Assembly (NCBI GenBank): GCA_964392615.1
Contig: CAYMRB010000363.1
Location: 1-10,372, forward strand
DNA: 10,372 nucleotides
Direction of reading: 5' to 3'
DNA from: CAYMRB01 sp964392615
GTDB taxonomy: Bacteria > Planctomycetota > UBA8108
Made by a program: the position numbers and the translations under genes. The notes below the pieces were generated by a model, which was not told where the DNA came from, ran no database searches, and was given only the letters and a program-made list of their open reading frames with translations. Shown one piece after another: positions 1 to 6,491 of this stretch (position 1 is its first letter; each line of letters starts with the position of its first letter).

Positions 1-2
1 AG

Positions 3-134
3 GTCGTGCACGCGGATCTGATCGAGAACGCGATCGCGCCGATCGCGCTCGACGGCCGGAAGTTCTCGCTGTCGTTGCCGCCGTGGAAGCTCGCGACGGT
101 GCTGATTCGCTGTCGTCCGCTCAGCGACGAGTAG
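3..134 (+). CDS. C-terminal end of a probable GH38-type alpha-mannosidase (partial, 5' end outside window)
   Basis: An open frame enters from the left edge and ends at TAG 132-134, giving 43 residues. It contains ADLIEN near its start and PPWKLATVLIRCRP near its end. In glycoside hydrolase family 38 proteins the final beta-sandwich typically ends with a DLLE-like motif, then a short strand, then a Pro/Glu-Ile-x-Thr-x-x-x strand; the visible peptide has that arrangement and ends where such proteins end. Family knowledge: GH38 enzymes release alpha-mannose from glycans. No catalytic residues lie in the window, so activity cannot be judged. The last 14 bases overlap the convergent DUF3052 gene. 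Another sandwich-ended glycosidase is possible. Confidence 0.5.
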   Translation, partial: VVHADLIENAIAPIALDGRKFSLSLPPWKLATVLIRCRPLSDE

Positions 135-909
135 TCCGCCGCCGCGTGAAGCGCAGCCCGGTCCACACGTCGTCGATGGACGCGACCTTGTAGTCGACCA
201 GATCTCGCGCCAGGCCGTACGCGCGCACGTCGGCCTGGGTCAAGTCGCACGGCACGCCGGAGGCCTTCTTCGGCCATACGAACCAGATGGAGCCGCGCGG
301 CTCCATCGTGCGAACGGCGACGTCGAACCGCTTGTCTAGTTCGCGTTGGCCACGGACGAACAGCAGCACCAGATTCGCGGTGCCCGTCGCCCGACGCTTG
401 ATGCGCACTCCGTCCGGCAGGGCGCCCAGCGTCGCGTCGAAGTCCTGCGGTGCGCCGAGCAGCGCGACGGTGTCGCTGTCGCGAATGCCGAGCTTCTTCA
501 CGAGCGGCGTCTTCGCATAGAAGCCAGGCATCCCGGGCACCACCGGGGCCTCGGGACGGTTGCGGATAGCCGCGCGGACGGCGCTGCGAATCACGCGCCA
601 TTCCGCGTGGGCCGCGTCGGGAAGAACGTCGTGGATTCGTTCGACCTTCTCGGGCGCGCCGCCGACGAAGAGGGTCGGCACGTGGCGCGTCGACTTCCCC
701 TGGCGCAGCCAGGTCGCCATATCACGCCCCTGGGACGGCAGGCGACCAAGGTCGATGACGAACAGGTCCGGCGGCTCCGCGCGCGCCTCCTTCACCGCCG
801 CGCTGTCGGGTCGCCAGCAAGCGACGACGTCGTGCCCCGCGGCTCGCAAGCGCGCGGCGCGTGCCTCGGCTTCGGCCTCGTTCCAGTGGATCAGCAGGAT
901 GCGGCTCAA
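121..909 (-). CDS. Receiver-like domain fused to a DUF3052 domain
   Basis: 262 residues with a TTG start (907-909 on the minus strand). The start is supported by AGGAGG seven bases upstream. Residues 1-115 look like a flavodoxin-fold response-regulator receiver: MSRILLIHW is strand 1 and LFVIDLGR puts D53 where the phospho-acceptor Asp would be. The usual acidic pair after strand 1 is replaced by N10/E11, and no clear Thr/Lys signature follows (strand 4 reads TLFVGG), so it may be a pseudo-receiver. Residues 125-258 carry DUF3052 hallmarks: TPLVKKLGI, VALLGAP, LPDGV, LVLLFV, WPKKASGV (212-219), then a DLT...DVR..GL...LVD.KV.SIDD.W.GL.F pattern. DUF3052 has no established function. No signal peptide is seen, so it is probably cytoplasmic. 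It is convergent with the gene to its left and divergent from the pseudopilin gene. The DUF3052 assignment is fairly secure; the receiver call is structural inference. Confidence 0.8.
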   Translation of the reverse strand: MSRILLIHWNEAEAEARAARLRAAGHDVVACWRPDSAAVKEARAEPPDLFVIDLGRLPSQGRDMATWLRQGKSTRHVPTLFVGGAPEKVERIHDVLPDAAHAEWRVIRSAVRAAIRNRPEAPVVPGMPGFYAKTPLVKKLGIRDSDTVALLGAPQDFDATLGALPDGVRIKRRATGTANLVLLFVRGQRELDKRFDVAVRTMEPRGSIWFVWPKKASGVPCDLTQADVRAYGLARDLVDYKVASIDDVWTGLRFTRRRTTRR

Positions 910-916
910 CGCGCGT

Positions 917-922
917 CCTCCT
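917..922 (-). promoter_or_regulatory. Shine-Dalgarno site that fixes the TTG start of the DUF3052 gene
   Basis: On the minus strand the sequence reads AGGAGG, then seven bases, then TTG (909-907). The strong match and ideal spacing support the rare TTG codon as the true start. The product then begins exactly at receiver-like strand 1. Confidence 0.75.
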
Positions 923-1030
923 CTGTGGCTGCGGGGGATCGCGGGTGCAACGGCGCACGCCGTCGCGACGTCTCTCCTACCGCGGCGCGATTCTCGACGC
1001 GCCTGCAGGGCGCTGCACAGCAGAACGCGA

Positions 1031-1037
1031 GAGGAGG
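1031..1037 (+). promoter_or_regulatory. Ribosome binding site of the pseudopilin gene
   Basis: GAGGAGG lies six bases before ATG 1044-1046. The same frame is open further upstream (from 861), so this site is what selects 1044. It places the prepilin cleavage motif at residues 15-20, as expected for a short type IV pilin-like leader. Confidence 0.8.
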
Positions 1038-1043
1038 ACGATC

Positions 1044-1661
1044 ATGCCTCAGACGATGGGGACGTGTCGACGCTGTAGTACGCGCGGATTCACGCTGATC
1101 GAGTTGCTGGTGGTGATCTCGATCATCGCGGTGCTGGCGGGACTGGGCTTGAGCGCCCTGCTCCAGGCGCGCAACGAGGCGCACGTCGCCGCGGCTCAGG
1201 TCGAGATCCGCTGGCTCACGACGGCGATCACGTCGTACCGCACGGACGAGGGGCGCTACCCGGGAAGCGGTCGGCGCGTCGACGCAGCGACGAATCATCT
1301 GCCGGTCATGATCCAGGCGCTCACCGACGATCCACCGCCGGAGGGCGACGGCGGGACCAGCGCGCCGTACGTCGATCTGGAGTTCGAGCGCATCGTCGTT
1401 CGTGCCGGCGAGAACGAGGGCGCGGACGGTACGGAGTGGCGGCGGGCAACGCTCGGTGAGATCCGCGACGCCCGCGTCGAGAAGTTCTACCTCGACCCCT
1501 TCGGTCAACCGTACGTCTACCGCTGCAATCGCGGCCAACGCGTCGCAGAGTTCATGCGTCTGCACCGTAAGTTCGATCTGTACTCGCTCGGGCCGAACGG
1601 CGTGGACGATACGGCCAGCGGGGCGCCGATCGACGCGTCCGACGACGTCGGCAATTGGTGA
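1044..1661 (+). CDS. GspG-like type II secretion pseudopilin (prepilin-type N-terminus)
   Basis: 205 residues. The N-terminus MPQTMGTCRRCSTRG is a basic leader followed by FTLIELLVVISIIAVLAG: the prepilin peptidase site is G15|F16 with the conserved Glu at +5 (E20), then a hydrophobic helix to about residue 40. The C-terminal part has the GspG core signature: DPFGQPYVYR at 151-160, FDLYSLGPNG at 177-186, and a terminal acidic stretch ending in W205. In GspG this region forms a calcium-binding loop. Family role: the major pseudopilin polymerises at the inner membrane to drive type II secretion. It exceeds typical GspG (about 140 residues), mainly through a polar stretch at roughly 75-145. No other secretion genes are adjacent, so it could be an orphan or accessory pseudopilin. 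The TPR gene follows after about 170 bases. Confidence 0.85.
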   Translation: MPQTMGTCRRCSTRGFTLIELLVVISIIAVLAGLGLSALLQARNEAHVAAAQVEIRWLTTAITSYRTDEGRYPGSGRRVDAATNHLPVMIQALTDDPPPEGDGGTSAPYVDLEFERIVVRAGENEGADGTEWRRATLGEIRDARVEKFYLDPFGQPYVYRCNRGQRVAEFMRLHRKFDLYSLGPNGVDDTASGAPIDASDDVGNW

Positions 1662-1777
1662 GAGCTGCCGGCCGAGACAGCAGAACGTGCTTGCACACGC
1701 GAACCGGGCGCGGTTCTATCTCCAGCAGGGAAGCGACACGTGACACGGGCGACTGTCCGCGTTGGCGGGCCGCTGAC

Positions 1778-1784
1778 GGAGGAG
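1778..1784 (+). promoter_or_regulatory. Strong Shine-Dalgarno-like site before a 28-codon reading frame
   Basis: GGAGGAG lies eight bases before ATG 1793-1795. That ATG is not in the frame of the TPR gene. It opens a 28-codon frame ending at TGA 1877-1879, inside the TPR coding region. The TPR ATG at 1833 has only a weak GGAG (1820-1823). The site may serve a leader peptide, feed ribosomes to the TPR start, or be fortuitous. Confidence 0.3.
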
Positions 1785-1832
1785 AGCCGGCCATGTTCAC
1801 GTGGAGTGCCGGCGGAAGCGGAGCCCGACGAC

Positions 1833-2495
1833 ATGAGCAGCGACACGTTCTCGATCGAACCTCCCGACTTCCGCGATGAGCTCGCCGCGCAGGTCGACGC
1901 GTGGCTCGAGAGTTCCGGCGCCAGTCACGCGGACGTCGCGGCGCATGGCGTGGGCGAGATCGGCGGCGGCTTGCCGGATGACGTCGATCCGGTCGCGGCG
2001 CATCTCTACTGCGCGTGGAAGTCGCTCGCGGAGGAGCCGGAGAACGGCTTGCGCATGCTCGATCTCGGGCATTGCTACGTCGACTCGGTCGAAGACCCCG
2101 TGATGGCGGAGCGGGTGTACGAGGAGATCGATCGGCTCGGCAGGCCGGGACTGGCGTCCGGTGTGCTCGAGGAGGACCCGATGTTCTTCCTCGGTTGGCT
2201 CTACTGGCTCGGCGGTCGCGACGACGAATCGATCGAGGCGTACAAGCAACTGACCCGACGTCTCGACGACCGTCCGCGGGGGCAGCCGGAGGATCGCGAC
2301 GGCGCAGCGCTCGCGCACTACCACCTCGGCGGGGTCTACCACGACCTCGAGATGTGGCAAGACGCCGTGCGCGAGTACGACCTGGCACTCGAGCGAATCG
2401 ACGACGACGGCGCGCGGGATGTCGTCCGCGAACAGCGCGACGGTGCGGAAGCGCGCGCCGAGTTCACGGGCGAGATCGGCCCGACGATCGACTGA
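1833..2495 (+). CDS. TPR-repeat protein, function unknown
   Basis: 220 residues, strongly acidic, with no signal peptide or membrane segment, so probably cytoplasmic. Two TPR-like helical hairpins are visible: residues 116-141 (MFFLGWLYWLGGRDDESIEAY) and 158-190 (ALAHYHLGGVYHDLEMWQDAV, then EYDLALE). They show the usual small/large residue pattern and the A-x-x-x-Y/F-x-x-A-L ending. Residues 55-110 may hold further degenerate helices. TPR domains bind partner proteins; no partner can be named here. ATG 1833 is chosen because the product then starts MSSDTFSIEPPDF and everything upstream in frame looks non-coding. A GTG at 1740 would add 31 low-complexity residues. The HIT gene starts 18 bases after the stop, so the two are probably co-transcribed. 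Confidence 0.7.
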   Translation: MSSDTFSIEPPDFRDELAAQVDAWLESSGASHADVAAHGVGEIGGGLPDDVDPVAAHLYCAWKSLAEEPENGLRMLDLGHCYVDSVEDPVMAERVYEEIDRLGRPGLASGVLEEDPMFFLGWLYWLGGRDDESIEAYKQLTRRLDDRPRGQPEDRDGAALAHYHLGGVYHDLEMWQDAVREYDLALERIDDDGARDVVREQRDGAEARAEFTGEIGPTID

Positions 2496-2513
2496 CAGCA
2501 CGGAGAGACGATC

Positions 2514-2849
2514 ATGAGCACGATCTTTCAGAAGATCATCGATGGCGAGATTCCCGCGGACATCGTGTGGGAGGACGAACGAGCTCTCGCGTTCAAGGAC
2601 ATCTCTCCGCAAGCGCCCGTTCACGTTCTCGTCATCCCGCGTCAACCCATCGCGAGCGTCGGCGACATGTCGGCAGAGGACCGCGAGCTCGTCGGCCATC
2701 TGTTCTGGGCGGCCCAGCAGGTCGCCGCGCAGCTCGAGGTCGAGGACTATCGACTCGTCGTCAACAACGGCAAGGGCGCCGGGCAGGAGGTCTTCCACCT
2801 GCATGTGCACCTGCTCGCGGGGCGGCCGTTCTCGTGGCCGCCGGGGTAG
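2514..2849 (+). CDS. HIT-family (HINT branch) nucleotide hydrolase
   Basis: 111 residues, the normal size for bacterial HinT proteins. The family start is present (TIFQKIIDGEIPADIV), as is DISPQAPVHVLVIP (29-42). The catalytic histidine triad is H95-x-H97-x-H99 in GQEVFHLHVHLLAGR, and the protein ends with the HINT-type WPPG tail (108-111). Family knowledge: these enzymes hydrolyse purine nucleoside phosphoramidates and aminoacyl adenylates through the central His, as cytoplasmic dimers. The start ATG has GGAGAG six bases upstream (2502-2507). The gene lies just downstream of the TPR gene and ends 21 bases before the convergent CPBP gene. It appears complete and intact. The physiological substrate is unknown. 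Confidence 0.93.
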   Translation: MSTIFQKIIDGEIPADIVWEDERALAFKDISPQAPVHVLVIPRQPIASVGDMSAEDRELVGHLFWAAQQVAAQLEVEDYRLVVNNGKGAGQEVFHLHVHLLAGRPFSWPPG

Positions 2850-2861
2850 TGTCGAGACGTT

Positions 2862-2888
2862 CCGGACGTGTCAGGCCACGTCGTCCGG
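2862..2888. terminator. Candidate bidirectional hairpin between convergent HIT and CPBP genes
   Basis: CCGGACGTG (2862-2870), a six-base loop, and CACGTCGTCCGG (2877-2888) can pair over nine base pairs with a three-base bulge. It sits at the convergent gene ends and covers the CPBP stop codon. No T-run follows on either strand, so intrinsic termination is uncertain; the structure may only block or pause polymerase. Confidence 0.3.
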
Positions 2889-3533
2889 CGGCTCGATCGG
2901 ACCCGTCGATGGCGCCCGCGCTTGCTTGCGGAAGGCTCGTTGCAGGATGATCAGCGCGACGGCGTCGTAGAGCGCGTGGGCGAACATCGGCACGAACAGG
3001 TTGTCCGCCGTCACGTCCATCAGCCAGCCGAAGTAGAGTGCCAGCACGAACGTCAACAGGAAGTAGGTCAACGTCATCGCGTGCAGGAGACCGAAGACCA
3101 ACGCCGTCACGAGGAGCGCCGAGAAGGGCGTCAGATGGAGCTCCATCCAAGGCTGGAAGAAGCCGCGAAACAGCGTCTCCTCGCCGAAGCCGGCAGCGAG
3201 CGCCAGGAGCACGATCTGCCAGAGCTTGGCCTCGGAGAGCGCGTGACCGATGATGCGCTCGAGCACCTCGTAGATGCGGCGCATCGGCGCGAGCCGACGT
3301 CCCCACGGAGACAGCGAGAACAGCGCGTAGGCGAGCATCGGGGCCGTTGCGAGCGCGCCCTGCCACAGGCTCGTTGCGTCGACGGAAAACGAAAACGGCG
3401 GGAAACGGTCCCGCAGCGCGACGATGCCGATGAGCGCGCCGACGAGGGCGAGCGAGCTCTCGAGCACGAAGCCGCCCCAGAAGAGTGCCTGAGCGTTCAG
3501 AGATGGCGTCTCGTTCCGCGAGGATTCGTCCAT
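2871..3533 (-). CDS. CPBP-family intramembrane metalloprotease (CAAX/Abi type)
   Basis: 220 residues with several hydrophobic segments (about 15-40, 58-75, 105-116, 136-151, 156-172, 178-198). The CPBP motifs appear in order: EETLFRG (E118, E119, R123), VFGLLHA with F147 and H151, and HALYD (H186, with D190 in the usual Asn/Asp position). In characterised relatives (Rce1/CPBP) these Glu and His residues form the membrane-buried active site cleaving prenylated or other peptides. All key residues are present, so it is probably active; the substrate is unknown. The start ATG (3533-3531) has no Shine-Dalgarno sequence, but an extended -10-like element lies just upstream, which suggests a leaderless transcript. 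It is divergent from, and overlaps by two bases, the Rossmann protein gene. A bacteriocin or phage link is possible for the family, but nothing here supports it. Confidence 0.88.
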   Translation of the reverse strand: MDESSRNETPSLNAQALFWGGFVLESSLALVGALIGIVALRDRFPPFSFSVDATSLWQGALATAPMLAYALFSLSPWGRRLAPMRRIYEVLERIIGHALSEAKLWQIVLLALAAGFGEETLFRGFFQPWMELHLTPFSALLVTALVFGLLHAMTLTYFLLTFVLALYFGWLMDVTADNLFVPMFAHALYDAVALIILQRAFRKQARAPSTGPIEPPDDVA

Positions 3534-4107
3534 GAAGAAGGACTATAGCAGGCCCGGGGGCATGCGCCAGCCCGTCGTCGGCGTCATGGGATCGGGACGC
3601 GATCCACACGACGACCTCGCGGCTCCACTCGGGCGATGGATCGCCGAGCGGGGCTTTCACCTGCTCACCGGCGGTGGGGGGGGCGTCATGGAGGCCGTCA
3701 GCCGCGCGTTCGTATCGGTCGAGGAGCGCCGCGGTCTCGCGATCGGTGTCGTTCCAGGACGCGTGGAGGGCGGCGAATACAGCTCGCCGTCCGGCTACCC
3801 GAACGATTGCATCGATCTGCCGATACTGACGCACCTGCCGTCGCGCGGCGATCCGCTGCGCGACGAACGGGAGGCGATCGCGATGAGCCGCAATCCCATC
3901 AACGTGCTGTCGAGCACGATCGTTGTCGCGCTGCCCGGAAGCGGCGGCACGCGATCGGAGGTCGAGCTCGCGTTACAGTACGGCCGGCCGGTCATCGCGT
4001 TCCTGGGCGAGTCGGGCGAGATCGTTGGACTGGATACCGATCGCGTCGCGGTCGCGCGGACCCTGGACGAAGTCGAGCGCTTTGTCGACACGACGCTCGA
4101 GAGTTGA
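3532..4107 (+). CDS. SLOG/LOG-like Rossmann-fold nucleotide-binding protein
   Basis: 191 residues from ATG 3532, which has GAGGA seven bases upstream; a second in-frame ATG at 3562 would give 181 residues and begins right at the first beta strand (PVVGVMGSG), so it is a serious alternative. Motifs: GVMGSG at 17-22, LLTGGGGGVMEAVSRA at 44-59 (the LOG-type glycine loop) and ALPGSGGTRSEVELAL at 133-148 (counterpart of the LOG PGGxGTxxE motif, Glu at 143). Family knowledge: members bind nucleotides or nucleotide-like ligands; some are cytokinin-activating phosphoribohydrolases (often mis-called lysine decarboxylases) and some are molybdenum cofactor carriers. The loops differ from true LOG enzymes, so I assign only the superfamily. 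It is cytoplasmic. A run of eight G bases encodes the glycine loop. The isomerase gene follows after 83 bases. Confidence 0.8.
   Translation: MKKDYSRPGGMRQPVVGVMGSGRDPHDDLAAPLGRWIAERGFHLLTGGGGGVMEAVSRAFVSVEERRGLAIGVVPGRVEGGEYSSPSGYPNDCIDLPILTHLPSRGDPLRDEREAIAMSRNPINVLSSTIVVALPGSGGTRSEVELALQYGRPVIAFLGESGEIVGLDTDRVAVARTLDEVERFVDTTLES
3542..3550 (-). promoter_or_regulatory. Extended -10-like element for a leaderless CPBP transcript
   Basis: The minus strand reads TGCTATAGT, matching the extended -10 form TGnTATAAT at all but one position. Its end lies eight bases before the CPBP ATG, so transcription would start about two bases before the ATG. This agrees with the absence of a Shine-Dalgarno site. 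No good -35 is seen. The core CTATAG (3543-3548) is palindromic, and the plus strand offers a weaker TATAGC that could serve the ATG at 3562. Confidence 0.4.
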
Positions 4108-4190
4108 CTTCGGCGAATGACGCGGCGACGGTGAAGATCGGGTTTGTGCAGAACGCACAGCGGCCGATAGAAGGAGACAGCAGGTACGTC

Positions 4191-5162
4191 ATGAGCACCT
4201 CGCACAGTTCGCGGTCGACCTCGCGCCGGGAGTTCCTGAAGCACGGTGTTGTCGGCGGGGTCGCACTCGCCACGGCAGGTATGCCCGCGCCGTCCGTGCA
4301 CGCCGTGCCGCGCTCGGACGAACCGAAACCGGCGGCGAAGTCACCGTGGAGGATCGGCTGCTACACGCGTCCATGGGACAAGCACGACTACCGCGTCGCG
4401 CTCGACGGCATCGCTGATGCCGGTTTTCGATACGTCGGCTTGATGACCACGCGCTCGAAGACGCGGCTCGTGATCTCGACAGCGACGACGCCTGAAGAGG
4501 CACAGAAGGTGGGCGATGAGGCGCGCAAGCGCGGGTTGAAGATCGCCTCCGTCTACGGTGGGGGCATCCCGGTCGCGAAGTCGCTCGAGGACGGCATCGC
4601 GGGCCTGCGCCGCTTGATCGACAACAGCGCCGCAGCGCGCGCCGAGTCGCTCCTCATGGGCGGCATCGGCGACGCGAAGCTCTACGACCGCTACTACGCG
4701 GCGATTCGCGAGTGCGCGGGCTACGCCCGAGAGAAGAAGGTTGCCATCGTGGTGAAGCCGCACGGCGGCACGAACGCGACCGGTCCGCAATGCCGCAAGG
4801 CCGTCGAGCTCGTCAAGCACGCGAACTTCCGGCTGTGGTACGACCCGGGGAACATCTACTACTACTCCGACGGCAAGCTCGATCCGGTGGCGGACGCGGC
4901 GACGGTGGACGGGATCGTCACCGGTATGTGTATCAAGGACTATCGGCACCCGAAGAACGTCCTGGTGACGCCCGGCGACGGGCAGGTCGACTTCCCGCGG
5001 GTGCTCGCACGACTGCGCCGCGGGGGCTTCAAGGGCGGCCCGTTGGTGATCGAGACCCTGGCGCCGGGCGATCTGAAGAAGCTCGCCGTCGAGGCTCGCA
5101 AGGCGCGCGGACTTGTCGAGTCTCTCGTTGCCGCGTCCGAGGAGCGTCGGTCGACGCGGTGA
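4191..5162 (+). CDS. Tat-exported xylose-isomerase-like TIM-barrel protein (sugar phosphate isomerase/epimerase family)
   Basis: 323 residues. The N-terminus has a twin-arginine signal: S-R-R-E-F-L-K at 11-17, a hydrophobic stretch at about 18-30 and a likely cleavage after SVHA (38). The folded protein is therefore probably exported. The body (about 52-312) looks like the xylose-isomerase-like TIM barrel: RIGCYTRPW, VKPHGGTNATGP (188-199), FRLWYDPGN (213-221), GMCIKDYRHP (245-254), VTPGDGQVDFPR (259-270), VIETL (286-290). D218 and E288 fit metal-ligand positions. The Glu usual after strand 5 is Lys (K189), with H191 nearby, and no His is seen at CIKD, so metal binding and catalysis may be altered. 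No substrate can be named. AAGGAG at 4171-4176 is rather far from the ATG; a weak AGGT is nearer. The stop abuts the stop of the convergent propeller gene. Confidence 0.85.
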   Translation: MSTSHSSRSTSRREFLKHGVVGGVALATAGMPAPSVHAVPRSDEPKPAAKSPWRIGCYTRPWDKHDYRVALDGIADAGFRYVGLMTTRSKTRLVISTATTPEEAQKVGDEARKRGLKIASVYGGGIPVAKSLEDGIAGLRRLIDNSAAARAESLLMGGIGDAKLYDRYYAAIRECAGYAREKKVAIVVKPHGGTNATGPQCRKAVELVKHANFRLWYDPGNIYYYSDGKLDPVADAATVDGIVTGMCIKDYRHPKNVLVTPGDGQVDFPRVLARLRRGGFKGGPLVIETLAPGDLKKLAVEARKARGLVESLVAASEERRSTR

Positions 5163-6491
5163 TCAGTCCGCAGCCTCGGCCTCGTCGATCTCGACAAACC
5201 CGCCGCCGAGGTCGATGACCCGGATCGCGCCGTCCAACACGACGACGCTCGTCGATAGGTGGTGACCGCAGTCGCGGCTCCAGCGCAACTCCCCGGAGCC
5301 TGCGTCGAGGGCGTAGACGTGCCGATCATAGCTCGCGACGAAGACGGTCCCGCCGCCGATGCTCGGCGCGCCGGAGATACAGTCGGTCGCCGAGAACTTC
5401 CAGCGCCGTTCGCGCGTCGCGATGTCGACAGCGTAGACGTCGCCGTAGAACGTCGAGAAGAACACCGCATCCTGCGTGACCGCGACGCCGGCCGTCTCCG
5501 ACGTCCAAGGGCCATTGAAGCGGGCCGGGCCCGAATCTCCGGCGTGTTCCCAGATCACCTTCCCGTCGCGGCAATCGACCGCGTAGAGCGTGCTTTGCAT
5601 GATGTAGCCCTGCGGATGCCGCACCGGAGAGCCGAGCACGTACACGACGTCGTCCGCTACCGCCGGCGCGGAGGTCACGTCGAGGTCCGTCCGCCACCGC
5701 TCGCGGCCGTTGCGCGCGGTCAGCGCGCCGAGGTGGTTGCCGTGGTCCTGCGAGCCGCAGTAGTAGACCGCGAGACCGTCGGTTGCCAACGAGAGAGTTC
5801 CGGCGCCGCACTGCGTCTCCCACAGCGGGGCGCCGTCGCGCGCATCCGCCGCGCGAACGTGGCCGTCCGAGCTCGCGACGATCACCGCATCGTCGAGGAC
5901 GACGGCCGTCGATGGCCGGCGCCCCTCCTCTCCGAAATCGTGCGTCCACGCGATGTGCCCCGTCCGCGCGTCGACTCGGTACAGCTTGCCGTCTTTGCCA
6001 CCGAAGAATACGTGGCTGTCGAGGATCTGCGGCGTCGGCGCATGCGAGTGGACGCGCGTGGGTACCTTCCACACGACGGTTCCCGTCTCGACGTCGACCG
6101 CGTAGACGTGCGGCGGTTCCGGCTTCGGCGGCGGGGCGTTGAATCGAATCCCGGACTCCAGGGCGAGCTCCGACGCGTGGAAGATCGCCAGGTCGCCGTG
6201 CAGCACGAAGCCGGACGTGCGGAACCACTGGCGCGATCCCTGGCGCAGAAGCTCGGTCTTGCGTACGTCCCCGGGCATCACGACGCCCGATCCGTCGAAC
6301 ACGCCCGTCCGATCGAAGCCGCCGCGGTGGATGCCGATGCCGCGCAAGACCGGCGCGCGTCGCGGCTCTAGGTAGCGCCAACCGGCCACGCACGCGACGC
6401 CGCACGCGACGAGGGCGACCAGGATGACGACGGCGAGGCGTGCCCCGCCGGAACCTCGAAGAGAACGTGTACGTCGCATGGTCGACCTCAT
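5163..6491 (-). CDS. Membrane-anchored PQQ-type beta-propeller protein
   Basis: 442 residues. A basic N-terminus is followed by a hydrophobic segment at about 18-38 (ARLAVVILVALVACGVACVA), read as a signal anchor. LVAC inside it resembles a lipobox, but the hydrophobic run continues past the Cys. The rest is a propeller with about seven repeats of the form (Y)-A-x-D-x-x-x-G-x-x-x-W: YAVDVETGTVVW, YRVDARTGHIAW, RAADARDGAPLW, GALTARNGRERW, YAVDCRDGKVIW, YAVDIATRERRW, YALDAGSGELRW. Such PQQ_2/BamB-like propellers are usually interaction or sensor platforms and need not bind PQQ. The start at 6491 is chosen because GGAGG lies four bases upstream and the ATG overlaps the preceding stop as ATGA, indicating coupling to the nitrilase-fusion gene. 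The frame is open far upstream (to 7607), but that is a shadow of the upstream gene. Confidence 0.88.
   Translation of the reverse strand: MRSTMRRTRSLRGSGGARLAVVILVALVACGVACVAGWRYLEPRRAPVLRGIGIHRGGFDRTGVFDGSGVVMPGDVRKTELLRQGSRQWFRTSGFVLHGDLAIFHASELALESGIRFNAPPPKPEPPHVYAVDVETGTVVWKVPTRVHSHAPTPQILDSHVFFGGKDGKLYRVDARTGHIAWTHDFGEEGRRPSTAVVLDDAVIVASSDGHVRAADARDGAPLWETQCGAGTLSLATDGLAVYYCGSQDHGNHLGALTARNGRERWRTDLDVTSAPAVADDVVYVLGSPVRHPQGYIMQSTLYAVDCRDGKVIWEHAGDSGPARFNGPWTSETAGVAVTQDAVFFSTFYGDVYAVDIATRERRWKFSATDCISGAPSIGGGTVFVASYDRHVYALDAGSGELRWSRDCGHHLSTSVVVLDGAIRVIDLGGGFVEIDEAEAAD

Noticed and set aside
346..1098. 250-codon plus-strand frame opposite the DUF3052 gene
   Set aside because: It lacks motifs and covers both the DUF3052 coding region and the pseudopilin start region; the alternatives have clear domain matches.
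1691..1720. TTGCAC...TCTATC as a promoter before the TPR gene
   Set aside because: Both hexamers match the sigma-70 consensus at only about three of six positions, which is not enough to call.
2871..3533. CPBP gene as part of a phage-defence or bacteriocin-immunity system
   Set aside because: No bacteriocin, toxin, transposase or defence gene lies nearby; the neighbours are housekeeping-like.
2761..3834. 357-codon minus-strand frame over the CPBP and Rossmann genes
   Set aside because: It spans two well-supported genes on opposite strands and shows no family motif.
4145..4159. TGTGC/GCACA inverted repeat between the Rossmann and isomerase genes
   Set aside because: Only five base pairs with a five-base loop and no T-run; common by chance in such DNA.
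5259..6371. 370-codon plus-strand frame opposite the PQQ-type propeller gene
   Set aside because: It has no recognisable motif, is rich in Arg/Val/Asp as expected for an antisense shadow in high-G+C DNA, and the minus strand encodes clear propeller repeats.
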